DNA of 64,000 nucleotides. Origin: an uncultured Alphaproteobacteria bacterium. Lineage in GTDB: Bacteria > Pseudomonadota > Alphaproteobacteria > HIMB59. Below are positions 1 to 9,080 of the stretch, piece by piece (position 1 is the first letter of the stretch; each line of letters starts with the position of its first letter). A program made the translations under genes and the position numbers. A model generated the notes under the pieces. The model was not told the origin of the DNA and did no database searches. It saw only the letters and a program-made list of their open reading frames with translations. The stretch lies in NCBI GenBank assembly GCA_902613185.1, contig CACMGP010000001.1, forward strand, positions 248,001-312,000. Direction: 5' to 3'.

Positions 1-557
1 CAAATCCAAAATATAGCTGGCAAGAAAAATATTAAAGAGGTACCCACTAAAATCGACAAATAGAGCCTTCCTGCAGATTGCGATTCAGCGTTTTGCTTAT
101 GTCCAACTAAAGGGAAAGTTGAAAAAGTTAATATTTCATAAAAAATAAATAAGACTAGAAGATTTCCAGACCAAGCTATTGCCAATGCAGCATGGATTGC
201 GATTGAATAAAAAATTACAAATCTTGTTTGATTTTTTTCTCCAGCACCCCTCATATAACCAATAGTGTAGATAGATGCCAGTATCCATAATGAAGATGCC
301 ACTAAACTAAAAATAGATCCAAGAGCTGATACTTTAAAAGCAAAATCTACCCCATCAAAAAGTGTAAAAAAAGTTATTTGATATACCTCATTATTTTGTA
401 TTCCATGAAAAATTTTTAAACTGATTACAAAGGTTATGAGACCTCCAATTATACCAAAAGAGTCTCTTAAGTTATTATTATATCTACAGACATAAGAAAA
501 TAATGCTGCAAAAAGTGGGGTGATAATACCCAGTATAATTAAAAACGAATTACTCAA
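1..557 (-). CDS. Mrp/Mnh antiporter MnhD/NuoN-like membrane subunit (3'-truncated by the window edge; TTG start)
   Basis: Minus-strand reading frame not in the ORF track: (M)SNSFLIILGIITPLFAALFSYVCRY...LWILASIYTIGYMRG...HAALAIAWSGNLLVLFIFYEILTFSTFPLVGHKQ, typical of proton-translocating antiporter subunits. TTG start overlaps the upstream gene's stop (TTGA). Confidence 0.8.
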   Translation of the reverse strand, partial: MSNSFLIILGIITPLFAALFSYVCRYNNNLRDSFGIIGGLITFVISLKIFHGIQNNEVYQITFFTLFDGVDFAFKVSALGSIFSLVASSLWILASIYTIGYMRGAGEKNQTRFVIFYSIAIHAALAIAWSGNLLVLFIFYEILTFSTFPLVGHKQNAESQSAGRLYLSILVGTSLIFFLPAIFWI

Positions 558-2050
558 TTTTGATAACCTGATATTAAATAGTCTGCGGACAAGTTAGAAA
601 ATTCAATTATTGGTGTTGAATATATCCCAAAAACAATGATTGAAATTGTAACTATCCATATTGGTAAATAAATATAAGCATCTTCTTTTTCAGATTTAAA
701 TTTAATTTCTGAAAACCACATCTGTTCCACTATTTTCCAGAAATATACAACAGCTAATGCGGAGCTTACCGCAACTAAAGCGATTGAAAAATACATCTGG
801 TTTGTATAAAGAGCTTGAAATAAATATAATTTTGAAATGAAGCCATTTGTTAGAGGTAATCCAATTAAAGATAATCCACAAATTAATAAAGCAAATGAAG
901 TTATGGGGTATTTATAGCCAAAACCTTTTAAACTGTTTAGGGTTACTCGATCCTTATAAAGGATAGCGAAGTAACCAACAGCCATAAATAATCCTCCTTT
1001 GATCAAAGCATGATTAAATATATGCACAAAGCCCGAAGCTACTCCACTGTGGTCTTTAAGGCTAAAAGCCAGTGTGATGTAACCAATTTGCGCAATTGAG
1101 GAAAATGCCAAAAGTTTTTTGATATCATCTTGATAGATGGCTATTACAGTCCCAATGAATATAGCCAGTAAAGATAGAGGATATAAAACAAAATCTAAAA
1201 ACAAACTTAAATAGCTCGGATAAATTATGAATACTTCGTACAAAAGTCTCACAAAAAAATAAAGAATTGTTTTTGTTGCTAAAGCAGCCAAAAGTGTTGA
1301 GACAGCTGATGGAGCATAACTATATGCAGGTGGTAACCAAATATGGACAGGAAAAATTGCAGCCTTTACCATAAGACCTATAAGCATGAATGACATACCT
1401 GCGAAGATAGCTAACTGACCATCGGAATATTGGGCCAGTTGAATTACAAGATCATTCATGTTCAACGTACCTGTCATAGCGTAGGCAAAGCCAACCCCAA
1501 TTACATAAAATGTAGCCCCGATCGCCCCGATAATTAGATAATTAAAAGCTGCGAGTAATGCTTTTCTATTTTGTCCTGCACCTAAGGCAATTAAAGAAAT
1601 AGAAGCTAATGCAGATATTTCTAAAAAGACAAATAAATTGAAAATATCATTAGTTAAAATAATCCCGTTCAGGCTTCCAACTGCCAATAACCACAAAGAA
1701 TAGGCCTTTCCAGAGTCCCTATAGTCAATTTCATTCAAGAAGATTTTTCTTGAGTAAAATGTTGATACCAAAACAAAAATTGAAAATAACAATTGAAGTC
1801 CAATATTCACCCCGTCTATTTTAAAAGAAATACCCCATGGTGGTTCCCAATTTCCAAACTCATATATAATTAAACCAGAAACAGAAATTTCTTTAAGAAG
1901 ATGCAAAGATAAAAATAAATGTAACAACAAAGTGATGATTGAAATTATCCAAGGCCATATTTTTGACGGCATAAATGCAATAATTGCAGAAATAAGTAGA
2001 GGTAAAACTACAACCAATGCAGGAGCATCGTCTAAAAATATATCAAACAT
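554..2050 (-). CDS. mnhD: Mrp-type Na+/H+ antiporter subunit D
   Basis: 498 aa polytopic; proton antiporter motifs (LFVFLEISALASISLIALG, KAAIFPVHIWLPPAYSYAPSAVSTLLAALATK, LLAFSSIAQIGY); operon context. Confidence 0.9.
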   Translation of the reverse strand: MFDIFLDDAPALVVVLPLLISAIIAFMPSKIWPWIISIITLLLHLFLSLHLLKEISVSGLIIYEFGNWEPPWGISFKIDGVNIGLQLLFSIFVLVSTFYSRKIFLNEIDYRDSGKAYSLWLLAVGSLNGIILTNDIFNLFVFLEISALASISLIALGAGQNRKALLAAFNYLIIGAIGATFYVIGVGFAYAMTGTLNMNDLVIQLAQYSDGQLAIFAGMSFMLIGLMVKAAIFPVHIWLPPAYSYAPSAVSTLLAALATKTILYFFVRLLYEVFIIYPSYLSLFLDFVLYPLSLLAIFIGTVIAIYQDDIKKLLAFSSIAQIGYITLAFSLKDHSGVASGFVHIFNHALIKGGLFMAVGYFAILYKDRVTLNSLKGFGYKYPITSFALLICGLSLIGLPLTNGFISKLYLFQALYTNQMYFSIALVAVSSALAVVYFWKIVEQMWFSEIKFKSEKEDAYIYLPIWIVTISIIVFGIYSTPIIEFSNLSADYLISGYQN

Positions 2051-2413
2051 TTATTTATCTGACTTTAGCTCCAAAGACTCTATTTCTTTTTCTTCAATTG
2101 TTTCGTAGTTCTTGTAAATTTGTAATACTAAAGCTAATCCAAGCGCTGAAGTAGCCACTCCAACGACGATAGCGGTCAGTATTAAGACGTGTGGCAATGG
2201 ATTTGAATAGGCATTTGCCATTTTTGTTAATATAGGGGCGGTTCCATCTAAAACTTTTGCAAGTGATACAAAAAATACAAAAACTGCAGTTTGAAAAATT
2301 GCTAAGCCAACTACTTTTTTTAAATAGTTTTGACTTGTGATGATTATAAATAATCCGCCAACCATAAGTAAAATAAAGGCAAAATGGTTCCAAAAATAAA
2401 TAAAATTACTCAT
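2051..2413 (-). CDS. mnhC: Mrp-type antiporter subunit C (MnhC/NuoK-like)
   Basis: MSNFIYFWNHFAFILLMVGGLFIIITSQNYLKKVVGLAIFQTAV; NuoK-like. Start trimmed to internal ATG at 2413 (ORF track extends to 2452). Confidence 0.85.
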   Translation of the reverse strand: MSNFIYFWNHFAFILLMVGGLFIIITSQNYLKKVVGLAIFQTAVFVFFVSLAKVLDGTAPILTKMANAYSNPLPHVLILTAIVVGVATSALGLALVLQIYKNYETIEEKEIESLELKSDK

Positions 2414-2843
2414 TAATTTCCCCAAAGGAAGCAAAAGAGTGATACAAAGCAATCATTACAGTTGCAACTGTAATGCCTACTCCTAGCTCAACTAATATAA
2501 TACCAATATGTTGACCAGTTGATGGGTCTGATGACAAAACATTGTAATCTAAATACATCCCATCAAGAAATATTGAAACTATTCCGACACCTGCATATAA
2601 CAAAACACCTGTGCACATTAAATATCGATTGATCATTATTGGAACTAAAGTTTCTCCTTTTGAAAGCCCAAATATCATTGAATACAATATAAATGCTGCC
2701 GCTACAATTACCCCAGCCTGAAATCCACCGCCTGGTCCATAGTCACCATGAAATTGAACGTAAAGCCCAAATATAATAATCGGTGCGAAAAGAATTTTGC
2801 TAACAACGCTTAATACTGGACTAGATGAAATTTTATCTCTCAT
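2406..2843 (-). CDS. mnhB: Mrp-type antiporter subunit B
   Basis: 145 aa; FHGDYGPGGGFQAGVIVAAAFIL is the MnhB signature (GHxxPGGGFxxG). Confidence 0.9.
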   Translation of the reverse strand: MRDKISSSPVLSVVSKILFAPIIIFGLYVQFHGDYGPGGGFQAGVIVAAAFILYSMIFGLSKGETLVPIMINRYLMCTGVLLYAGVGIVSIFLDGMYLDYNVLSSDPSTGQHIGIILVELGVGITVATVMIALYHSFASFGEINE

Positions 2844-3402
2844 TTTTTTTATTTTTTTTAAAATTAGTTTTACGATTAAGAGTGTTGCTAGTTAATAAAG
2901 CAATGACACCTAAGCCTGCGGTAAATATTACTATTGTTTCTCCCAAAGTATCAAAACCTCTATAACTTGCTAAAATATTAGTAACAACATTAGGTATATG
3001 AAAAAAATCTTTACTTTCCTTTAAGTACTCTGGAACTACATGAAGATGTATTGGTGCATTAGGATCTCCTAATAAAGGGAGGTTTGAAATTATAATAATC
3101 AATATAAGTGATATCGCTACTGCAAGAATAATGCTCGGAAATAAGTTTATTAATTTATTTTTTTTTCCTTCTGGTAATTTCGCAGCAGCCATTACCATTA
3201 AAATTGTTGATATACCAGAACCAACTGCAGCTTCAGTAAATGCTACATCAACCGCATCTAAATTCACATATATAGCTGAGCATAACAAAGTAAAAGCGCC
3301 TGTGAGTGCAACAACACTTATTAATGACGTGGTTTTAAAAATAAAAAAGGTTGTTACCAATAGAAGCGAAATTAAGAAAAAATTAATTAATAAAAAGTTC
3401 AT
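2833..3402 (-). CDS. Mrp/Mbh-type subunit equivalent to the MrpA C-terminal region (DUF4040/MbhD-like, plus MbhE-like)
   Basis: 189 aa; LDAVDVAFTEAAVGSGISTILMVMAA matches the MrpA C-terminal/MbhD motif (xPDVAxTEAAVGxG). Confidence 0.8.
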   Translation of the reverse strand: MNFLLINFFLISLLLVTTFFIFKTTSLISVVALTGAFTLLCSAIYVNLDAVDVAFTEAAVGSGISTILMVMAAAKLPEGKKNKLINLFPSIILAVAISLILIIIISNLPLLGDPNAPIHLHVVPEYLKESKDFFHIPNVVTNILASYRGFDTLGETIVIFTAGLGVIALLTSNTLNRKTNFKKNKKNER

Positions 3403-3713
3403 TTTTTATTTTTTCCCTTTGGCTTATACCCCGACTCATGTGCAAATAGAGCTATTGCATGGCCTGTTACAGGGCTAGTAAATATTAAAAATAACGGTAT
3501 TAATAAAAGTTTAAGACTTAATAAACTAAAACCAGAATAAACTATCAAAGCTAAGACTATAAAACCTGATCCTAGAGTATCAATTAAACCAGCAGCATGA
3601 ATTCGACTAAATACATCGGGTAACTTTATAAGGCCTAGACTTCCAGATAAAATGAAGAAGCAGCCAATAGCTAATAAGACTAAAGAAATTAACTCGATAT
3701 AATTATACGACAT
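3399..3713 (-). CDS. mnhG: Mrp-type antiporter subunit G
   Basis: 104 aa; GSLGLIKLPDVFSRIHAAGLIDTLGSGFIVLAL (MnhG signature). Confidence 0.9.
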   Translation of the reverse strand: MSYNYIELISLVLLAIGCFFILSGSLGLIKLPDVFSRIHAAGLIDTLGSGFIVLALIVYSGFSLLSLKLLLIPLFLIFTSPVTGHAIALFAHESGYKPKGKNKK

Positions 3714-3972
3714 TACTTTTTTTTCTTTTTATTTTGTAATACCTAAGTATTGCAATGGTGCCTAAAAAATTCAAAAGTATATACATCAAAGAAATATCGA
3801 CAAAATCAGGTCTATCAAATGCAAAACCATGAACACTGATACCTATGGCTATAATAGTTCCAATGCTTGATATAGATAATATTCTATCAAAAGGAGTTGG
3901 TCCTTTGATTGCTCGAACTAAACATAATGCTACAGAGACGCCCAGAAAAATTAAAGTTGCAAAAAAAATCAT
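3703..3972 (-). CDS. mnhF: Mrp-type antiporter subunit F
   Basis: 89 aa; LVRAIKGPTPFDRILSISSIGT (MnhF signature RxxxGPxxxDR). Confidence 0.9.
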   Translation of the reverse strand: MIFFATLIFLGVSVALCLVRAIKGPTPFDRILSISSIGTIIAIGISVHGFAFDRPDFVDISLMYILLNFLGTIAILRYYKIKRKKSNVV

Positions 3973-4463
3973 TTATCTAAATCCGTAATTACTTTGTTCA
4001 TATCATCTGTTTGCAAGTCTTCTGATAGCTTCTTACTTAATGCGTGAACTAGAAATGTTTTTTTATCTACTTCTATTGTTACTGTACCCGGAGTAAGAGT
4101 TATAGCGTTTGCATAGTTTGCAATACCTGTTCTATTCTTCTGAGATGCTTTAACACTTATTAGTTGTGGAGAGTATTTACCATTCCATATTAAAGCTGTT
4201 GTCGTAATTCCAGATTTAAAAATTTCTTTAAATAACCAAATCCAATAAAATGGTAATCTAAGAATAATTTTTAAAGGAAGAGAGTCTTCCTCGAGAGCTT
4301 TAGCTCTATAAGACATCCAAAAAACAAAAAGAACACTGACTAGTCCAAAAAAAAGTAAAAGCGATTTAAGGTAACCAGATAAAATAAACCAGAATACAAA
4401 AAGTATTATGAAATAAGTTATAAATGATAAGGTCTTAAGTGAATCTTTATTAAGTTTAGCCAC
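3969..4463 (-). CDS. mnhE: Mrp-type antiporter subunit E
   Basis: 164 aa; NAITLTPGTVTIEVDKKTFLVHAL (MnhE signature). Confidence 0.9.
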   Translation of the reverse strand: MAKLNKDSLKTLSFITYFIILFVFWFILSGYLKSLLLFFGLVSVLFVFWMSYRAKALEEDSLPLKIILRLPFYWIWLFKEIFKSGITTTALIWNGKYSPQLISVKASQKNRTGIANYANAITLTPGTVTIEVDKKTFLVHALSKKLSEDLQTDDMNKVITDLDK

Positions 4464-4472
4464 TAAAAGCTA

Positions 4473-5390
4473 TTATGAGAATAAATCACCCTCTGTAAAT
4501 ACTGCAGTATTCATGTCTTTAACAAATAATTTACCTTGGTCTGATTTAAATCTTGATACCTCAATAAATCCACCTTTAACTGCGATTCTGACGTTTTCAG
4601 CATTAATTGATATGATTTGACCTGGAAAATGCTCAGCACTTTGCTCGTCAATAAACTTAGTGTCATAAAAGACGTACTCATCACCCATGAATTCAGCCCA
4701 TGCACCAGGCTGAGGGTTGCAACCCCTTATTAAATTATAAATTTCGTTTCCGGGTTTTTTCCAATCAATTCTTGCATCACTTTTTTTACACCAAGACTCA
4801 TATGTTGCTTTAGAGTCATCTTGAGGTGTCTTTGGTGCATTACCAGACTCAATTAAATTTGCTGCTTCAACACAAGCTTCAAGACCTAATGGAAATATCT
4901 TTTTAAAGTAAACATCTCCTAAAGTATCATCAGGACCAATATCAACTTCTTTTTGAAGTAATATTTCACCCTCATCTAGCCCATCGTTTGGATAAAAAAT
5001 TGAAAGACCTGTTTTTGTGGAGCCACCAATTATAGGCCAGTTTATTGAACTTGGTCCTCTATGGAGTGGAAGTAGTGAGGGGTGAAAACAAATAGATCCA
5101 TGAGTGGGAATATCTCTCGCTCCTTCAGGCACAAAAATTATTACATAAGCCATGACACATAAATCGGCACCATGAGACTTAATTTGGTCTAGTACCTCTT
5201 GGTCTTTAAAATTTGAGGGTTGGTAAACAGGCAAACTAACACTTTGAGCGTATTCTTTAACAGGATCGACTGGTTTACCCTCTTTGTCAGGTGCACAATA
5301 TACCGCTACTACTTCATGGTCTGTTTCTGTATGAAATTTTTCTAAAGCACTTTTTCCAAATGCCTGTTGCCCCATTAAAATTATTTTCAT
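4473..5390 (-). CDS. Standalone formyltransferase resembling the N-terminal hydrolase domain of 10-formyl-THF dehydrogenase
   Basis: 305 aa; MKIILMGQQAFGKSAL..., HGSICFHPSLLPLHRGPSSINWPIIGG, DDGLDEGEILLQKEVDIGPDDT: formyl_trans_N with catalytic His and Asp plus a C-terminal FMT-like domain. No aldehyde dehydrogenase domain. Confidence 0.85.
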   Translation of the reverse strand: MKIILMGQQAFGKSALEKFHTETDHEVVAVYCAPDKEGKPVDPVKEYAQSVSLPVYQPSNFKDQEVLDQIKSHGADLCVMAYVIIFVPEGARDIPTHGSICFHPSLLPLHRGPSSINWPIIGGSTKTGLSIFYPNDGLDEGEILLQKEVDIGPDDTLGDVYFKKIFPLGLEACVEAANLIESGNAPKTPQDDSKATYESWCKKSDARIDWKKPGNEIYNLIRGCNPQPGAWAEFMGDEYVFYDTKFIDEQSAEHFPGQIISINAENVRIAVKGGFIEVSRFKSDQGKLFVKDMNTAVFTEGDLFS

Positions 5391-5416
5391 TATTGCTCCT
5401 TAAATTAAAATATATC

Positions 5417-6664
5417 TTATACTGCTCCGGCCTCTCTTACAGCTTTAATTTCATCGTCACTCATCTGACAAAATTCTTTTAATATCTCATCAGTATGCTC
5501 TCCGAGAAGTGGAGATCTTTCAACTTTTGCTGGGGAGTCAGATAACTTAATTGGATTACCAACAGTCAAATATTTCCCTCGTTCAGGGTGATCGACTTCG
5601 ACTATAGTATTAGTGTCTCTTAGGCCTTGATCTTCAGCTAATTCTTTTAGAGATAATATTGGGCCAACTGGTATATCTAAAGGGTTACATATATCCATAA
5701 CCTCAAATTTAGTCTTGGTCATTGTCCATGACTCAATTGTATCAAATATTTCGTTTAACCTTGGTAGTCTTTTAGCAGGAGTTGAGTAATTTTCATCCTC
5801 TTTCCATTCGGGTTTACCAATAACATCACATACTTTTTCCCAAACAGCCGCCTGGGTAATAAAATATGTATATGCATTAGGATCCTTTTCCCAACCTTTA
5901 CATTTTAGAATTCTTCCTGGCTGACCACCACCTGAGTCGTTACCTGCGCGAGGCGTAGAGTCACCAAAAGGAATGTCTTCTCCAAATTGAGAGTATTCTT
6001 TTAAAGGCCCTCTTGAAAGTCTCTGTTGGTCACGAAGTTTAACTCTGCAAAGATTTAAAACTCCATCTTGCATTGCGGCAGATACTCTTTGTCCCTTTCC
6101 TGACTTTTCTCTATGGAATAAAGCAGTAACTATACCCAATGCTAAGTGAAGTCCTGTTCCACTATCTCCTATTTGTGCACCAGTGACTAAAGGAACTTCT
6201 CCAAGCATACCTGTAGTTGAAGCAGATCCACCTGCGCACTGAGCAACATTCTCATAAACTTTACAATCTTCATATTTGCCAGGACCAAAACCTTTAACAG
6301 ACGCATAAATCATTCTTGGATTTATTTCTTGAATTTTTTCCCATGAAAAGCCCATTCTATCTAAAGCACCAGGAGCAAAATTTTCTACCATGACATCACA
6401 CTCTTGGATTAACTTAGTAAATATTTTTGAACCCTCTGGTTTCTTTGGGTTTAATGTTATGCTTCTTTTATTTGAGTTCAGCATTGTAAAGTACAAACTG
6501 TCTGCATCAGGAACGTCTCTTAGCTGACCTCTTGTAGCATCACCCACTCCTGGTCTTTCAACTTTTACGACATCTGCACCAAACCAAGCTAGTAATTGTG
6601 TGCAAGTTGGTCCGGACTGGACGTGTGTCATGTCTAATATTTTGACACCTTTTAAAGCTTCCAT
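5417..6664 (-). CDS. frc: Formyl-CoA:oxalate CoA-transferase-like (family III CoA transferase)
   Basis: 415 aa; [112 protein letters not shown]; glycine loop and overall layout match Frc. Confidence 0.88.
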   Translation of the reverse strand: MEALKGVKILDMTHVQSGPTCTQLLAWFGADVVKVERPGVGDATRGQLRDVPDADSLYFTMLNSNKRSITLNPKKPEGSKIFTKLIQECDVMVENFAPGALDRMGFSWEKIQEINPRMIYASVKGFGPGKYEDCKVYENVAQCAGGSASTTGMLGEVPLVTGAQIGDSGTGLHLALGIVTALFHREKSGKGQRVSAAMQDGVLNLCRVKLRDQQRLSRGPLKEYSQFGEDIPFGDSTPRAGNDSGGGQPGRILKCKGWEKDPNAYTYFITQAAVWEKVCDVIGKPEWKEDENYSTPAKRLPRLNEIFDTIESWTMTKTKFEVMDICNPLDIPVGPILSLKELAEDQGLRDTNTIVEVDHPERGKYLTVGNPIKLSDSPAKVERSPLLGEHTDEILKEFCQMSDDEIKAVREAGAV

Positions 6665-6680
6665 AGTTTCCTCCTAAAGT

Positions 6681-8357
6681 TTATTTGTACATAGTCTGGT
6701 TTTTTGTACCAGGAGCAAATTCTTCTTTATCCACCCAAATATTTACGATTGCAGGTATACCTGACTTTACGGCTTCTCTAGCTCTTTGAAGGGCAGGTTG
6801 GATTTCTTTTGCTTCTCTAACAGCTTCGCCATGACCATCAAAGATTTTTGCAAACTCATCAAAGTTAACATCACCCAAGATGTTTCCAACATTTCCTTTA
6901 TCTTCACCATACTTCATAATTTGACCAAATCTGATCTGGTTTTGAGCAGAGTTATTACCAATAACTGTTAAAACAGGTGCTTTGTGTCTGACAAAAGCCT
7001 CGAAGTCCATTCCGGTCATCGAAAAAGCACCATCACCACAATATAAAAGAATTTCTTTTTCAGGTGCAGCTAATTTGGCTGCAAGCGCGTATGGTACTCC
7101 GACACCTAAAGTTCCAAGGGGCCCTGGGTCCATCCAAGCACCAGGCATTCTAGGTTGAACTGCTTGAGCACTTATGGTTACAACGTCTCCTCCATCACCT
7201 ATGTATATAGTATCATCATTTAAAAACTGGTTGAGTTCCCAAGCTACTCTATAAGGACTAATAGGAGATTTATCTGTTGTAAATGTAGGCATCAATTTTT
7301 CTAAAGCTGCCTCTTCTCCAGATCGAAGTTCATTAAACCAATCTGATCGATCTTTTTTTGTTCCAGCTTCAGAGATAGCCTTTAGAGTTGTTCCTATATG
7401 TCCAACTAAACCAAGTGATATATCTCTATTTTTTCCAACAGTTCTATAGTCCATATCAATTTGAATAACAGTTGCGTTAGGATTTAATCTTTTACCGTAA
7501 CCCATTCTAAAATCAAAAGGTGTTCCAACAATTATAATACAATCTGACTTGGTAAAGGCATTTCTTCTTGTTCTGTGAAAGTGATGTGGGTCTCCAGGAG
7601 GCATTGAACCTCTTGCAGCACCATTTAAATAAGCAGGGATATTCATATTTTTAACAAAGTCGATTGCATCTTTCGTAGATTGGCAAGTCCAAACCTGTTG
7701 ACCTAAAAGTATGCATGGTCTCTCTGCATTTGAAATTATGTCTGCAGCTTTTTGTACATCTACTGGGTCTGCTAATGTTTTTGATGAAGCACTATATTTT
7801 CCAGCTTCTGGTAAGACGGCTTTGCTCATTGGAATTGAAGAGTCAAGTATGTCTCTTGGAATTTCTAAAAATGATGGACCAAAAGATCCATTTCTAGTTT
7901 CCCTAAAAGCCATTGATACCATGTCTGCACATCTCTCGGTTGACATTACAGTTGCTGCAAATTTTGTAATTGGTTGCATCATGTCTACGTGAGGTAAATC
8001 TTGTAAAGATCCCATTTTATGTTGTGTGAGTGAACTTTGTCCTCCTATTAAAAGCATTGGGATTTCAGCTCTAAAAGCATTTGCTACTCCTGTTAATGCA
8101 TGTGTCGTGCCTGGTCCAGCAGTAACAACTGCACACCCAGGTTTACCTGTCATTCTTGCATAACCATCAGCTGCATGAGAGGCAACTTCTTCATGACGCA
8201 CGTCAATAATTTTAATTCCTTCGTTTAGACATCCATTGTAAATATCAATAATGTGTCCCCCACATAAAGTGTAAATAACCTCAACTCCCTCTGCTTTAAG
8301 GGCTTTAGCAACCAGCTCCCCGCCAGTTATCATTTGTTCATTAGATCCTGTAGACAT
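6681..8357 (-). CDS. ThDP-dependent enzyme; 2-hydroxyacyl-CoA lyase / oxalyl-CoA decarboxylase / acetolactate synthase-like family
   Basis: 558 aa; RHEEVASHAADGYARMTGKPG (ThDP Glu), GDGAFSMTGMDFEAFVRHKAPVLTVIGNN (GDG-X24-NN). Adjacent to frc, but lacks the Oxc Tyr-Glu pair. Confidence 0.8.
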   Translation of the reverse strand: MSTGSNEQMITGGELVAKALKAEGVEVIYTLCGGHIIDIYNGCLNEGIKIIDVRHEEVASHAADGYARMTGKPGCAVVTAGPGTTHALTGVANAFRAEIPMLLIGGQSSLTQHKMGSLQDLPHVDMMQPITKFAATVMSTERCADMVSMAFRETRNGSFGPSFLEIPRDILDSSIPMSKAVLPEAGKYSASSKTLADPVDVQKAADIISNAERPCILLGQQVWTCQSTKDAIDFVKNMNIPAYLNGAARGSMPPGDPHHFHRTRRNAFTKSDCIIIVGTPFDFRMGYGKRLNPNATVIQIDMDYRTVGKNRDISLGLVGHIGTTLKAISEAGTKKDRSDWFNELRSGEEAALEKLMPTFTTDKSPISPYRVAWELNQFLNDDTIYIGDGGDVVTISAQAVQPRMPGAWMDPGPLGTLGVGVPYALAAKLAAPEKEILLYCGDGAFSMTGMDFEAFVRHKAPVLTVIGNNSAQNQIRFGQIMKYGEDKGNVGNILGDVNFDEFAKIFDGHGEAVREAKEIQPALQRAREAVKSGIPAIVNIWVDKEEFAPGTKNQTMYK

Positions 8358-8374
8358 TTTTAACCTCTCTCTGG

Positions 8375-8391
8375 TGGTATAATGTATACCA
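8375..8391. promoter_or_regulatory. Predicted GntR-type operator, perfect 7-bp inverted repeat TGGTATA-ATG-TATACCA
   Basis: Palindrome read directly; about 18 nt upstream of the ThDP-enzyme start. Shares the 13-mer GTATAATGTATAC with 12306-12322. Confidence 0.7.
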
Positions 8392-8420
8392 GATTTAGAG
8401 GTCTTGCAAAGAATTTTGCC

Positions 8421-9080
8421 TTATGAATTAATGCTTTCTTGTATCTTATCAACTAAAGTAAGTGCGTGATTTTTAAGAAGTTTTTCTGCTTTTGATGCCT
8501 GGCCTGCGACAAGAGATCTAACAATGTCATTGTGTTCATCAATTGATTTCACAGCTCTATGTGACTCTATTACAAATTTTTTCCTCAAGTATTGTAAATG
8601 AATTAACTGTGACTCTAAAATTTCTCCCATTAATTTTACTTTAGTTAATTTCATAATTTGATTATGAAATTTAATATTATCATTTGAGTAGTTATCAAGT
8701 TCAGACAAAACGTTCTCTTTTGAGTAATGACAATACTTATTTAAACTTTCAATCTCATCTTTAGTTGAATTAGCAATAATTAAATGAGCTGCATAACCCT
8801 CTAGACCTGCCCATACAGTTACAATATCAATCAATTCTTTTTTTGATTTTCTGTGCACAAATACGCCTCTTCTTGGAACTGTTTTAACAATTCCCTCTTG
8901 CTCTAATTTAGCAACAGCTTCTCGAATAGGTGTCCGACTAACTCCTAGCTTTTCAGATAATTGCCTCTCATCTAGATGAAAATCACTTTGTTTTAAATAT
9001 ATATTAAGTGACAAAATATATTTTTTTAGTGAATCGTATACCTTACCTTTTAGGTTTACCGTTCCTATTTTTTGGATCAT
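8421..9080 (-). CDS. GntR family transcriptional regulator, FCD (FadR) subfamily
   Basis: 219 aa; LDERQLSEKLGVSRTPIREAVAKLEQEGIVKTVPRRGVFV (GntR wHTH); FCD metal-site-type D/H residues (FHNQI, DEHNDIV, KNHALTLV). Confidence 0.92.
   Translation of the reverse strand: MIQKIGTVNLKGKVYDSLKKYILSLNIYLKQSDFHLDERQLSEKLGVSRTPIREAVAKLEQEGIVKTVPRRGVFVHRKSKKELIDIVTVWAGLEGYAAHLIIANSTKDEIESLNKYCHYSKENVLSELDNYSNDNIKFHNQIMKLTKVKLMGEILESQLIHLQYLRKKFVIESHRAVKSIDEHNDIVRSLVAGQASKAEKLLKNHALTLVDKIQESINS

Noticed and set aside
2094-2393. Alternative-frame ORF of 99 aa inside mnhC
   Set aside because: Fully embedded in a conserved gene, no recognisable domain.
6748-6760. Another GTATAC-centred palindrome (AGGTATACCT) within the ThDP-enzyme coding region
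   Set aside because: Lies in coding sequence and lacks the ATG-spaced architecture of the two intergenic operator-like sites.
7711-7992. Antisense ORFs (93 and 60 aa) within the ThDP-enzyme gene
   Set aside because: Antisense to a conserved coding frame; typical spurious open frames.
6681-8357. Naming the ThDP enzyme oxc from adjacency to frc
   Set aside because: Residues at the Oxc Tyr-Glu position and after the NN motif do not match Oxc; left as a family-level call.
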